Shown here: one piece after another, positions 46,729 through 54,557 of the stretch
How positions within the stretch are numbered: the first letter of the stretch is position 1
Layout: each line of letters starts with the position of its first letter
Assembly: GCA_947473125.1 (NCBI GenBank)
Contig: CANJDH010000005.1
Location: forward strand, 1 to 64,000
Origin: Burkholderiales bacterium
GTDB lineage: Bacteria; Pseudomonadota; Gammaproteobacteria; Burkholderiales; JAEUOS01
Direction of reading: 5' to 3'
DNA length: 64,000 nt
Notes under the pieces: generated by a model
Database searches by the model: none
Seen by the model: the letters and a program-made list of their open reading frames with translations, nothing else
What the model was told of the DNA's origin: nothing
Position numbers and translations under genes: made by a program

Positions 46729-47715
46729 CTAAGCCGACATGTCGACCACAAAACGCCCGCGCGCGCCGCCCGCCAGCACCTGTGCCAATGCCTCCGGCAG
46801 TTGCTTCAGTGCAATCGTCTGCCGGATCACGTCAAGATGGCGCGGCCGCAGGTCGGTGGCGATGCGGTGCCAGATGCGCGTGCGTAGCGGCATCGGGCTG
46901 TTGGCGTTGATGCCGATCAGGCGCACCCCACGCAGGATGAACGGCAGCACCGTAGTCGGCAGTTCGGGCCCCGCAGCATTGCCGAACGCCGCGACCACGC
47001 CGTTTTGCTGCAGCGAGCGGAGCAGCGCGGCCAGGGTTTCGCCGCCCACCGAATCGACGCCGCCGGCCCACAGCGCCTTGTCGAGAGGCTTTTTGCCCGG
47101 GCCAAAAGTTTCACGCGGCAGCACCTCGGCCGCGCCCAGCCGCTTGAGGTAATCGGCTTCGCCCGCCTTGCCGGTAATCGCCGAAACGCGATAACCGCGC
47201 GCCGCAAACAGGTCGATGGCAACGCTTGCAACGCCGCCGGTGGCGCCGGTGACGGCGATCGGGCCGGCTGAGGGCGTCAGGCCATTGAGCTCCATGGCAT
47301 CGAGCGACAGCGCCGCCGTGTAGCCGGCCGCACCCATCGTGGCGGCATCGATCAGGCTCAAGCCTTCAGGCAGCGGCAGCACCCATTCGGCCGGCACACG
47401 CGCGTATTGCGCGTGGCCGCCGTCGTGGTCGACGCCGATGCCGAATCCATGCACCACCACCGGCGTGCCGGCCGTGAGGACCGGGTCCGCAGACGATACG
47501 ACCGTGCCGGTGAGGTCGATGCCGCCGATGCGCGGGTACTGGCGCACGATGGCGTTACGCCCCGCCGCGGCCAGCGCATCCTTGAAATTGACGCTCGTAT
47601 ACGCCACCTTGATCAGGACGTCGCCAGGCGAGAGTTCGTCATCCCGCAGGGACACAAAGCCGGCAGCGGGCGCGGGCTCGCCAGCGCTGAGGCGGTAGGC
47701 CTGGAACGTGTGCAT
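46729..47715 (-). CDS. MDR-family quinone/acrylyl-CoA reductase (YhdH/AcuI-like)
   Basis: This 328-residue zinc-independent medium-chain reductase shows LIKVAYTSVNFKDALAAAGR, the YhdH/YhfP signature, and the cofactor motif AVTGATGGVASVAIDLFAAR. AcuI-type members reduce acrylyl-CoA with NADPH, and others reduce quinones. It contains LGAAEVLPRETFGPG and IGINANSPMPLRTRIWHRI typical of this group. It follows the tautomerase gene with 10 bases between and precedes the isomerase gene on the minus strand. Confidence 0.9.
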   Translation of the reverse strand: MHTFQAYRLSAGEPAPAAGFVSLRDDELSPGDVLIKVAYTSVNFKDALAAAGRNAIVRQYPRIGGIDLTGTVVSSADPVLTAGTPVVVHGFGIGVDHDGGHAQYARVPAEWVLPLPEGLSLIDAATMGAAGYTAALSLDAMELNGLTPSAGPIAVTGATGGVASVAIDLFAARGYRVSAITGKAGEADYLKRLGAAEVLPRETFGPGKKPLDKALWAGGVDSVGGETLAALLRSLQQNGVVAAFGNAAGPELPTTVLPFILRGVRLIGINANSPMPLRTRIWHRIATDLRPRHLDVIRQTIALKQLPEALAQVLAGGARGRFVVDMSA

Positions 47716-47725
47716 GGCGCGGGCC

Positions 47726-47914
47726 TCAGGTTTTTTCGGACCAGGGAATGCCGGCAGTGGCCCAATCCTGCTTCTTGATGTCGGTATAGATGATGTCCAC
47801 GGCGTCCTCGGAGCACTTCAGGATCTTTGCGGCCTCGCGGGTGACGGCCTGTGCGAATTCCTTTTTCTGCTGCGGGGTACGGCCTTCAAACAACTCAACG
47901 CGGATCATGGGCAT
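47726..47914 (-). CDS. 4-oxalocrotonate tautomerase-family protein
   Basis: This 62-residue protein begins MPMIRVELFEGRTPQQKKEF, so Met removal would expose the catalytic Pro-1 of the tautomerase superfamily. The Arg in IRVELFEGR and Arg in the EAAKILKCSEDAVDIIY region match substrate-binding positions. Members tautomerise 2-hydroxymuconate. The start at 47914 is preferred because MPMI is the family start; the longer frame upstream is a shadow. It heads the set of MDR reductase, isomerase and NIPSNAP genes. Confidence 0.9.
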   Translation of the reverse strand: MPMIRVELFEGRTPQQKKEFAQAVTREAAKILKCSEDAVDIIYTDIKKQDWATAGIPWSEKT

Positions 47915-48048
47915 GCTGTTCTCCTCGAACAAGGGGCGACACGGGAAGGTCAATGCGGGGCACGGGGCTTCGTGCATAATCGACCGCCAGTTTAATCGCT
48001 CCCCCTGTTGCGTTTCCTGCATCCGCTTTCGACCCGATTGACGCCGCC

Positions 48049-48528
48049 ATGCCTGCCGAACAACGCCTCCAAGAACTGGGTCTGGTCCTGCCGGCGCCGC
48101 TGCAATTACCGCCCGGCGTGCGCCTGCCGTTTGTGCCGGTGCGCATCGTGGGCAGGCGTGTCGCCGTCTCGGGCCACGGCCCGCTGGATGTACACGGCAA
48201 TTTGGCCGGGCCGTTCGGCAAGGTCGGCGCCGACGTAACGCCCGAGCAGGCGCATGAGGCGGCCCGTCTGACGCTGCTGGCGATCCTGGCCGATCTGAAA
48301 GTGGCACTCGGCAGCCTCGACCGCATCAGCGCGTGGTGCAAGCTGCTGGGCATGGTGAACGCCGCGCCGGGGTTCAGCGCCATGCCGCAGGTAATCAATG
48401 GCGCGTCCGATTTGATACTCGATATTTTCGGCCCCGACATCGGCGCCCATGCGCGCTCGGCAATCGGCGTGGCGGAACTGCCCTGGAACATCCCGGTGGA
48501 GATTGAAGCGGAAGTGGAAATTAACTGA
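48049..48528 (+). CDS. RidA/YjgF-family protein (first of two)
   Basis: This 159-residue RidA-like trimer-forming protein has GRRVAVSGHGPLDVHGNLAG, TPEQAHEAARLTLLAILADL and the C-terminal IGVAELPWNIPVEIEAEVEI. RidA removes reactive enamines and imines; in other members the trimer has different roles. It lacks the exact R/N pattern of canonical RidA as far as can be seen (ARSAIGVAELPWNIPV), so enzymatic role is uncertain. It is divergent from the tautomerase gene and is followed by the repeat-bracketed island. Confidence 0.86.
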   Translation: MPAEQRLQELGLVLPAPLQLPPGVRLPFVPVRIVGRRVAVSGHGPLDVHGNLAGPFGKVGADVTPEQAHEAARLTLLAILADLKVALGSLDRISAWCKLLGMVNAAPGFSAMPQVINGASDLILDIFGPDIGAHARSAIGVAELPWNIPVEIEAEVEIN

Positions 48529-48556
48529 GAGCCGGAAAACTTTCCCTACGAACCGG

Positions 48557-48585
48557 CCTGAAAGCGTTGGTGAGAGACGTTCTTC
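48557..48585 (+). repeat. Dispersed TTGGTGGGAG repeat at the left edge of the toxin-antitoxin island
   Basis: CCTGAAAGCGTTGGTGAGAG followed by ACGTTCTTC is a diverged copy. It shares the GAGACG-TCTT right half with the copy at 49737, which marks the other edge of the island. Confidence 0.65.
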
Positions 48586-48712
48586 ATGGCACAGGCTCTG
48601 TGACCCTGATCCACCAAGGCTCTCCAGCCTGCGCCTCAGCCCAAATCGCCGACAGCAACTCCGCCTGCGCCAACACCGTCTTGGTCGCTTCCTCCTGCAA
48701 ATCCGGCGGGTA
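48584..48712 (-). pseudogene. C-terminal remnant of a type I restriction enzyme R subunit
   Basis: The minus-strand frame reads YPPDLQEEATKTVLAQAELL and then SAIWAEAQAGEPWWIRV to a stop at 48584. This resembles the last about 45 residues of HsdR proteins (usually YPPDKQE-x-A-x-x-TVL-x-QAE). Upstream the frame enters the 40-bp direct repeat and then has no family sequence, so only the tail survives. It indicates that a restriction-modification locus once lay here. The match is from memory of the family; identity is moderate. Confidence 0.55.
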
Positions 48713-48750
48713 GTCTACTGGGGATGGCGGCGTTATGGCAGGGCCATAAA
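48711..48750 (+). repeat. 40-bp direct repeat, left copy
   Basis: TAGTCTACTGGGGATGGCGG starts a 40-base sequence that recurs exactly 900 bases downstream at 49611, with 36 of 40 positions equal, same orientation. The two copies flank the mntA-hepT pair. The left copy joins the HsdR remnant. Confidence 0.88.
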
Positions 48751-48776
48751 GAGAAGGTTGAAAGCCCAGTGCGACG

Positions 48777-49100
48777 TCATGCCTGCACGACCACATACGC
48801 CCGCTCAATTTCGCGATGGAACGTAGCCGGGATGCGCGCCCAATCCACCACATCGACGCGAATCGGCAGATCGCTTTCCACCAGGGCATCGCGTAGGTCT
48901 TCGAGGTGACTCGTTTCCTGTTTGAGGTCTGCCGGTTGACGCACGACCAGATCGAGGTCGCTGGCTTCGTGGCCATCGCCGTTGACACGGCTGCCGTAAG
49001 CCCACACTACGGCTTGAGGCAAGTGCTGCTGCAGCACCTGCCGAAGCAACGCGAGGTGCTTTGGCTTCAAGTCCAGCCGGTGTGTGGTGATGGAGGACAT
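48777..49100 (-). CDS. mntA: MntA-type nucleotidyltransferase antitoxin
   Basis: This 107-residue minimal nucleotidyltransferase shows the motif GS-x10-DxD (GSRVNGDGHEASDLDLVV, Gly-Ser to Asp-Leu-Asp), as in MntA antitoxins that add AMP residues to a Tyr of HepT. The third acidic residue is probably in RVDVVDWARI. The ATG shares one base with the hepT stop (TGATG), so the pair is translationally coupled. The pair sits alone on the minus strand between two direct repeats. Confidence 0.9.
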   Translation of the reverse strand: MSSITTHRLDLKPKHLALLRQVLQQHLPQAVVWAYGSRVNGDGHEASDLDLVVRQPADLKQETSHLEDLRDALVESDLPIRVDVVDWARIPATFHREIERAYVVVQA

Positions 49101-49531
49101 CAGTTGTTCGCCTCGCTGAAACGTTCGCGCAGGATCGCTTCAAGATGCGCCACGTCGGTGATGAAGTCGGGGATAAGTACGAGGGTTTGCTTGGCGAAAA
49201 CTTCGCCGTAGTCGTGCGCGGTGTTGTTGCGGTTGTCGCGATAGGTGAACCAGCGCTCGACTTCTTCGAGCGTCATCAGGCCATGGGTGGCGGATAGGCG
49301 CAGCAGTTCTTTTACTGGCGTGGCGTCGAGTTTTTTGGCGCTGTGGCCGTAATCGCGCAGGGCTTTCTTCAACAGTTTGAAGCTGGTTTCCTGGGTGAGT
49401 TCATAACCTTTGACGATGGCGTTACGGTAGATTTCCTGGTCGATGCTTTCCGGCGCGGCTTGCTCGAAGAAAGTGAGCGACGAGCGCAGGGTCTGGATGC
49501 AACGCTTGAGGTGATCTGTGTTGAGTGTCAT
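49100..49531 (-). CDS. hepT: HepT-type toxin (HEPN nucleotidyltransferase-binding protein)
   Basis: This 143-residue HEPN-domain protein has the RNase motif R-x4-H-x-Y as RNNTAHDY (within DNRNNTAHDYGEVFAK), and the helix IYRNAIVKGYELTQETSFKL. In the HepT/MntA system the toxin cleaves RNA and is silenced when MntA AMPylates the Tyr of this motif. The Tyr is present here. It precedes mntA. The start at 49531 follows the 40-bp repeat and a short leader. Confidence 0.9.
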   Translation of the reverse strand: MTLNTDHLKRCIQTLRSSLTFFEQAAPESIDQEIYRNAIVKGYELTQETSFKLLKKALRDYGHSAKKLDATPVKELLRLSATHGLMTLEEVERWFTYRDNRNNTAHDYGEVFAKQTLVLIPDFITDVAHLEAILRERFSEANN

Positions 49532-49610
49532 GGGCGAAGAGCTCCGGCGTCGCTGTGTTTCCTGGCGGCTTTGGTGGCCATGATGCGTGTCTCTTGTTTT
49601 TTGGACTGTC

Positions 49611-49650
49611 TAGTCTACTGGGGATGGCGGAGTTTGGGCAGCGCCATAAA
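49611..49650 (+). repeat. 40-bp direct repeat, right copy
   Basis: TAGTCTACTGGGGATGGCGG followed by AGTTTGGGCAGCGCCATAAA matches the copy at 48711, with four changes in the second half. It lies 80 bases upstream of the hepT start codon on the plus-strand side. Confidence 0.88.
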
Positions 49651-49736
49651 GCATAATCGGATGTCGATTTAACCGCATAGATATCTTCTGCAGTCCCATG
49701 GCAAGTTCCCGAACCCATTTCCCATCACAGCGCCGT

Positions 49737-49767
49737 CCTGAAACCTTTGGTGGGAGACGATCTTGAG
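49737..49767 (+). repeat. Dispersed TTGGTGGGAG repeat overlapping the MFS gene start
   Basis: CCTGAAACCTTTGGTGGGAG followed by ACGATCTTGAG is a near-consensus copy. Its GGGAG lies 7 bases before the TTG start of the MFS gene (49763) and so could serve as the ribosome-binding site. Confidence 0.75.
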
Positions 49768-50974
49768 CCGCACCCACTGGAAAGCGGCGGTGGCAGCGCT
49801 TCTCCTCGGCGTGATGGCAGCAATTTTCATCGGCAAGCTGCCGCCGGCGATCCCCGCGTTGCGCGCCGAATTCAACCTGAGCCTGGCCCAATCGGGCTGG
49901 ATGGTGTCGATGTTCAATACCCTCGGTGTGGTCGCCTCGATCTTCATGGGGCTGTTCACGGCGCGTGCCGGCGCCTGGCATTTGTGCGTGGCCGGCGCCA
50001 CGGCGATGCTGCTCGGCGCCCTGGCCGGCGCCCTGGCACCAAGCTCGGCGCTGCTGCTGGCAAGCCGCTTTCTCGAAGGCGTCGGCTTCCTGTGCATCGT
50101 GGTGGCCACCCCGGCCCTGCTGATGCGTGCCACCGCCGACGCCGACCGCAAGCGCGTATTCAGTTTCTGGGGCGCCTACATGCCTACCGGTACCACGCTG
50201 GGCATGCTGCTTGCGCCGCTGCTGATCGCGGCGCACGGCTGGCGCGCGTTGTGGCTCGCCACCGGGCTGTGCGCCCTGGCCGCGATCATCATGCTGGTAT
50301 TGCGCCGCGACGATTACGCGGCACCGCCGGGCGCGGTGCAGGCGCTGCCGACCTGGCGTGCCAGCGCCGGGCCGCTCAAACGCGCCGGGCCATGGTGGAT
50401 CGCGCTGGCCTTTGCTTGCTATGCCTTCAACTACTACGCGATCATGGTATGGCTCCCCACCTTCATGGTCGGCGAGCGCCAGACGCCGCTGCTGATCGCC
50501 TCGCTGCTCACGGCGCTGGTGGTGGCGGTCAACATCCCCGGCAACCTGCTTGGCGGCATGTTGATGCACCGCGGGTTTTCGCGCGGCAGCAACGTCTGCA
50601 TCGCCGGCATCGCCACCGCGCTGACCTGCCTAATGATTTTCTCGCCCGCGCTGCCGGACTGGCTGCGCTACCTGGGCTGCGTGGCGTTTTCATTTTCGGT
50701 CGGCGTGTTGCCCGGCTCGGTCATGTCGGCCGCGCAAACCCACGCGGCCAACCCGGCGCAGGTAGGCACGATCCAGGGCATGATCAACCAGGGCTCGAAC
50801 CTGGGCCAGTTCATCAGCCCGCTGCTGGTCACCAGCATCGTCGGCGTCGGACTGGCGTGGAACAACATGCTCGCCCTGCTGCTCGGCACCAGTGCAATCA
50901 TCATCGTTGCGGGGCTGGTGCTGCGCCGCATCGAGCAGCGTATTGACGCGGAAAGACCTGCCGTCAGCCGTTGA
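49763..50974 (+). CDS. MFS transporter (CynX/NimT-like)
   Basis: This 403-residue inner-membrane protein of the major facilitator superfamily has 12 predicted helices. The N-terminal half carries LPPAIPALRAEFNLSLAQSG and ASIFMGLFTARAGAW. The last helix ends in RRIEQRIDAER. The group includes cyanate and nitroimidazole-type transporters; the substrate is unknown. The start is TTG at 49763, preceded by GGGAG from a dispersed repeat; a later in-frame Met is inside helix 1. It is convergent with the uncharacterised gene at 50964 by an 11-base overlap. Confidence 0.86.
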   Translation: MSRTHWKAAVAALLLGVMAAIFIGKLPPAIPALRAEFNLSLAQSGWMVSMFNTLGVVASIFMGLFTARAGAWHLCVAGATAMLLGALAGALAPSSALLLASRFLEGVGFLCIVVATPALLMRATADADRKRVFSFWGAYMPTGTTLGMLLAPLLIAAHGWRALWLATGLCALAAIIMLVLRRDDYAAPPGAVQALPTWRASAGPLKRAGPWWIALAFACYAFNYYAIMVWLPTFMVGERQTPLLIASLLTALVVAVNIPGNLLGGMLMHRGFSRGSNVCIAGIATALTCLMIFSPALPDWLRYLGCVAFSFSVGVLPGSVMSAAQTHAANPAQVGTIQGMINQGSNLGQFISPLLVTSIVGVGLAWNNMLALLLGTSAIIIVAGLVLRRIEQRIDAERPAVSR

Positions 50975-51461
50975 GGCGTTGCTGGAACTCCGCCCAGAAC
51001 GCGTCGGCCCTGGCTTTGCTGCTGGTGATCGAGTCGATGCCGTTGCGCGCGCGCTCGGCCGCCGCGATCAACTCTTCACGGGTCTTGGCGCGCTCGACAC
51101 GCATGCAGTAATCGTCGCCCATCGGCCCCATCGCTGAAGAGGCCCGGCGCGAAGTCCATTTGCGCAATTCCTCGAACGACATCGCAGCGGGCGCTGCAAC
51201 CGCTGCGGGCGCGGCACCGGCCGGAGCGCCCGTCGGGGCGGCTCCAGCGGGCACCATCTCGATGAAACCGCCGGTCGCAAGCGTTTCCAGCGCCGCGTCG
51301 ACATCACCCATCGCGCCGAGCTTGGCCTGCAGATCCGAAACCGGCTTGATGCCGTCGATCATCACCAGCGCCATGCGCGCGACCCCTGGCAGCTTGACGC
51401 TGCGCTCGGCAAATTGCGCAGCGCCGGATGCGGTTTTGCGATAAATATCGGTCTGTGCCAC
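50964..51461 (-). CDS. Uncharacterised protein with Ala/Pro-rich linker
   Basis: This 165-residue cytosolic protein has a short N-terminal domain (YRKTASGAAQFAERSVKLPG, ALVMIDGIKPVSDLQAKLGA, up to about residue 75), a low-complexity Ala/Pro/Gly linker and a C-terminal helical domain (MSFEELRKWTSRRASSAMGP, ERARNGIDSITSSKARADAF). The first domain, with the RxxKLPGxxRxxLxxIDG pattern, is common in betaproteobacterial proteins of unknown function. The start at 51461 is a GTG preceded by GGGGAG; another GTG lies four codons upstream. No enzymatic motif was found. Confidence 0.75.
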   Translation of the reverse strand: MAQTDIYRKTASGAAQFAERSVKLPGVARMALVMIDGIKPVSDLQAKLGAMGDVDAALETLATGGFIEMVPAGAAPTGAPAGAAPAAVAAPAAMSFEELRKWTSRRASSAMGPMGDDYCMRVERAKTREELIAAAERARNGIDSITSSKARADAFWAEFQQRLNG

Positions 51462-51544
51462 GCATCTCCCCACTGTGACGTACGGACAGGTTTACCTTAA
51501 CGCAATTGACCATGGGGCGCAAACCGCAACGCAACATGCTTGCG

Positions 51545-53011
51545 TCATGAGATGTTTTTTATCAGCTCCGTTTTCCGGACCTTGCCCAGCGCCGTCTTGG
51601 GCAGTGCGTCGACAAACACGATGCGGCGCGGATGCTTGAAGCGCGCCAGGCGGCCGTCGAACAACTGCATGACGCTGGCCGCGTCGATCTGCGCGCCAGG
51701 CATCCTCACGACCACCGCTACCGCGGCCTCGCCCCAGCGCGCGTCTTCAAGACCCACCACCGCAGCCTCGAGGATGTCGGAACAATCGGCCAGCACGTTT
51801 TCCAGTTCGGCCGGGTAGACGTTCTCGCCGCCCGAGATGATCATGTCCTTGGAGCGCCCAACGACATGGAAAAAGCCCGCATCGTCCTGATAGGCCAGGT
51901 CGCCACTGGCGAACCAGCCATCCTGGAACGAGGGATTATCCGCATCGTTCCAGTACCCGTGCATCACGTTGAGGCCGCGAATCAGGATTTCGCCGACCTG
52001 CCCGCGCGGTACTTCCACCCCCTCTGGATTTGCCAGTTTCGCTTCGACATGCAGGCCCACCTTGCCGGCGCTACCGGGATGCGCCATCGCGTCTTCAGCT
52101 CGCAGGTAAATCGACACCGGCCCGGTTTCGGTCGAGCCATACACCTGGCACAGCGGCACGCCCTTGGCATGTACCGCCGCAATCTGCGATGCGGGAATCA
52201 CCGATGAGCCGGCGTTGAGCAATTTGAGCGACGCGAAATCGGTGGGGGCCCAATCGGGGTGGGCCAACGCTGCGCGCAGTGTCGCCGGCACCATCAGTGA
52301 CATCGTCGGGCGGCGCGCCGCGACATCACGCAGCCACGCGCCGGGGTCGAAGCGCGCATGCAGCGTAACGGTGGCGCCCGCATGCAGGGCCGGCAGGGTC
52401 TGGATGCACAGCCCGCCCACATGAAACAGTGGCAGCACCGTGAGCACGTGGTCGGCCGGCGAGAAATCGTGTGCATGCGTCGAGATCACGCAGTTCCACA
52501 ACAGGTTGGCCTGGGTGTGCAACGCACCCTTCGGTTTCCCGGTGGTGCCCGAGGTATAGACCAACAGCACCGGTGATTCGTCGGTTCCCGCGAGCGGCCC
52601 AGTCGAATCGGCGGCAGCATCCCCAAGAGCCTTGGTGGACAAGGGTTTGCAGCCGATGGCATCGGAAAGCTGTGCCGCTGCTGCAGCGTAAGCGGCATCG
52701 GCCACCAGCAGACTGGCGCCAGCATGCTGGAGGATGGCTTCATGCTCGGCGGGCGCCAACCGAAAATTGAGCGGCAGCAAAATGGCGCCAATCCGCGCCA
52801 GCGCGAACAACAGGTCGAACAACGCCGGATCGTTGAGGCCGAGGTAGGCCACCCGATCGCCAGGCTTGACGCCCTGTGCCAGCAGTACGGTGGTCGCGCC
52901 CTCGATGCGCTGCCACAGCGCCGCATAGCTGGTGTCGGCGCCCTCGAAGTGCAGCGCCGCCTTGTGCGGCGTGAACGCCGCGTGGCGCTCGATGATGCGC
53001 GACAGGTTCAT
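51545..53011 (-). CDS. Acyl-CoA synthetase (AMP-forming, fatty or aromatic acid CoA ligase)
   Basis: This 488-residue adenylate-forming enzyme has an intact VYTSGTTGKPKGAL loop, the VYGSTETGP motif, FASGDLAYQDDAGFF, RSKDMIISGGENVYPAELE and a C-terminal Lys in LPKTALGKVRK. It activates a carboxylic acid with ATP and CoA, in contrast to the eroded homologue at 30464. The start at 53011 is preceded by GAGGAG and opens MNLSRIIERHAAFTPHKAAL. It follows the acyl-CoA-dehydrogenase-fold gene in a minus-strand set headed by the nicX-like gene, which suggests an aromatic or heterocyclic acid as substrate. Confidence 0.92.
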   Translation of the reverse strand: MNLSRIIERHAAFTPHKAALHFEGADTSYAALWQRIEGATTVLLAQGVKPGDRVAYLGLNDPALFDLLFALARIGAILLPLNFRLAPAEHEAILQHAGASLLVADAAYAAAAAQLSDAIGCKPLSTKALGDAAADSTGPLAGTDESPVLLVYTSGTTGKPKGALHTQANLLWNCVISTHAHDFSPADHVLTVLPLFHVGGLCIQTLPALHAGATVTLHARFDPGAWLRDVAARRPTMSLMVPATLRAALAHPDWAPTDFASLKLLNAGSSVIPASQIAAVHAKGVPLCQVYGSTETGPVSIYLRAEDAMAHPGSAGKVGLHVEAKLANPEGVEVPRGQVGEILIRGLNVMHGYWNDADNPSFQDGWFASGDLAYQDDAGFFHVVGRSKDMIISGGENVYPAELENVLADCSDILEAAVVGLEDARWGEAAVAVVVRMPGAQIDAASVMQLFDGRLARFKHPRRIVFVDALPKTALGKVRKTELIKNIS

Positions 53012-53264
53012 GCCGTCAGACTCCTCGTGCACAGTGCCCGACGGTGGCACCCACGCCGCACGCCGCCATGGACAAGCCGCCAAAGCTGCGATTCATCGTC
53101 AGCAATTGCGCGGGATTGCGCAGGCGATTGAGCACGCGCGAGGCAAAGCAGGTGGATGCGTCCATGGCCGGCAGGCCAACCACCGTCGGAGCAGCCGCGC
53201 AAACGGGCATGCCGGAAACGATGCAGGCAGATGGAGACTTGCATCGCGGGACTCTACCGGCTTT
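53012..53264. other. 253-base gap with an uncertain 64-codon minus-strand frame
   Basis: No known gene is recognised. On the minus strand, 53210 to 53016 is an open frame of 64 codons (PAMDASTCFASRVLNRLRNP then LLTMNRSFGG) whose SFGG recalls the end of ketoacyl synthases, but it lacks the rest of a fold and its codon use is ordinary. It could be a gene remnant or a chance frame. Confidence 0.25.
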
Positions 53265-54545
53265 CTAGGTCGCCGGCTCTTCATCACGCTCGCCCGGCTC
53301 GTACAGGCATTCGCGTCCGAGGCGGTCAATGCACAGCTCGGCAGTGAGGGGCAGCATCAGCGAGCCACAACGCGAATCGCGGTACATGCGTTCCAGCGGC
53401 AGCGATTTCAACATCGATTGCCCGCCGCAGGTGCGCACTGCGAGGCGGCACAGGTCGTTGGCGTTTTCCATGATCGTGTAGTGCGTTGCGTACATGCCGA
53501 GGCGCACTTCCTTGGTCGGGTCGACTTTGGCGGCGCGCGCGTTCTGCAAAAACAGCGCGCGCGTCTGCTCGAGCTTGACCTTCATCTCGGCTACCGCAAC
53601 CTGCTTGGTCGGGTACATGCGGCGCTTGACCGGCGGCGTGTTCGGCACTTCGCCGCGCAGGTACTGCACCGTGAAATCGTAGGCCGCCTGCGCGATGCCC
53701 ATGTAGGTCGGCGACAGCGTCGCAAACATGTGCGGCCAGCGCATCACGGCCTGCGCATAGGTGCCCTCGGGCATCAGGCGCTCGGAATCGGGCACGAACA
53801 CGTCCTTGAACAACAGCGTGCGTGACACCGTGCCGCGCATGCCCAGCGGGTCCCAGTCACCGACCATGCTCACGCCGGGCAGATCGCGCTGCAGCGCCAG
53901 GTACATCGAGTCATGCTGAGTGGCACCCGGCCTGTCAACGGTACACAGGATGCCGTAGTAGTCGGCAGCGCCGGCCAGCGACGCGAAGATCTTCTTGCCG
54001 TTGACGACGTAGCCGCCGTCGACTTTTTTCGCCAACGTACCCCACGGCGCCTTGCCGGCTGCCGCCGCGCCGCCTTCTGAAAACGGCTGCGAATAGATCT
54101 TGCCTTCCTCGACGATGCGCTTGAAATGCACCGTCCGGTTCTTCTCGTGGTCGGCGCGCTGCTCGGGCGTCATGTCGAGGTCGTCCGCCACCTGGCCGGT
54201 CCAGATGGTCGAGCACACGTGCATGTTCCAGGTGAGCGCGGTGGCGCCGCAGTGGCGGCCGATTTCGGCTGCGACCATCACGTAAGTGGCGAAATCGGCG
54301 CCCCAGCCGCCATACTGCTCGGGCACGCAGATGCCCATCAGGCCGGCGCGGTGCATGTCGGCGTAATTTTCGAACGGGAACACCGCATCGCGGTCGATCT
54401 GCCCGGCGCGCGCGGCGAACTTGTTGCGCCCGAGGTCTCCGGCAATCGCCAGCAGCTGCTTTTGCTTGTCAGTCAGCTCGGTGTAGTCGCCGGCAATCGA
54501 CGGCGGAACGTAACGCGCGGCAGGGGCGGCAGGATTGGCAGACAT
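53265..54545 (-). CDS. Acyl-CoA dehydrogenase-fold flavoprotein, possible monooxygenase-type variant
   Basis: This 426-residue flavoprotein of the acyl-CoA dehydrogenase superfamily has N-terminal helices (QKQLLAIAGDLGRNKFAARA), the middle domain GGYVVNGKKIFASLAGAADY and a C-terminal helical domain. The usual catalytic Glu region (YEGT or the like) reads MYRDSRCGSLMLPLTAELCI, so a Glu at the standard position is not seen. Homologues without this Glu include flavin monooxygenases such as DszC. The ATG at 54545 is preceded by GAGGAG. It is followed on the same strand by the CoA ligase gene. Confidence 0.86.
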   Translation of the reverse strand: MSANPAAPAARYVPPSIAGDYTELTDKQKQLLAIAGDLGRNKFAARAGQIDRDAVFPFENYADMHRAGLMGICVPEQYGGWGADFATYVMVAAEIGRHCGATALTWNMHVCSTIWTGQVADDLDMTPEQRADHEKNRTVHFKRIVEEGKIYSQPFSEGGAAAAGKAPWGTLAKKVDGGYVVNGKKIFASLAGAADYYGILCTVDRPGATQHDSMYLALQRDLPGVSMVGDWDPLGMRGTVSRTLLFKDVFVPDSERLMPEGTYAQAVMRWPHMFATLSPTYMGIAQAAYDFTVQYLRGEVPNTPPVKRRMYPTKQVAVAEMKVKLEQTRALFLQNARAAKVDPTKEVRLGMYATHYTIMENANDLCRLAVRTCGGQSMLKSLPLERMYRDSRCGSLMLPLTAELCIDRLGRECLYEPGERDEEPAT

Positions 54546-54557
54546 GCGACAGGCTCC

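Noticed and set aside
49610-50569. Minus-strand frame of 319 codons opposite the MFS gene
   Set aside because: It is a shadow of the transporter and ends inside the 40-bp repeat; composition is Gln/His/Arg/Gly-rich with no recognisable domain.
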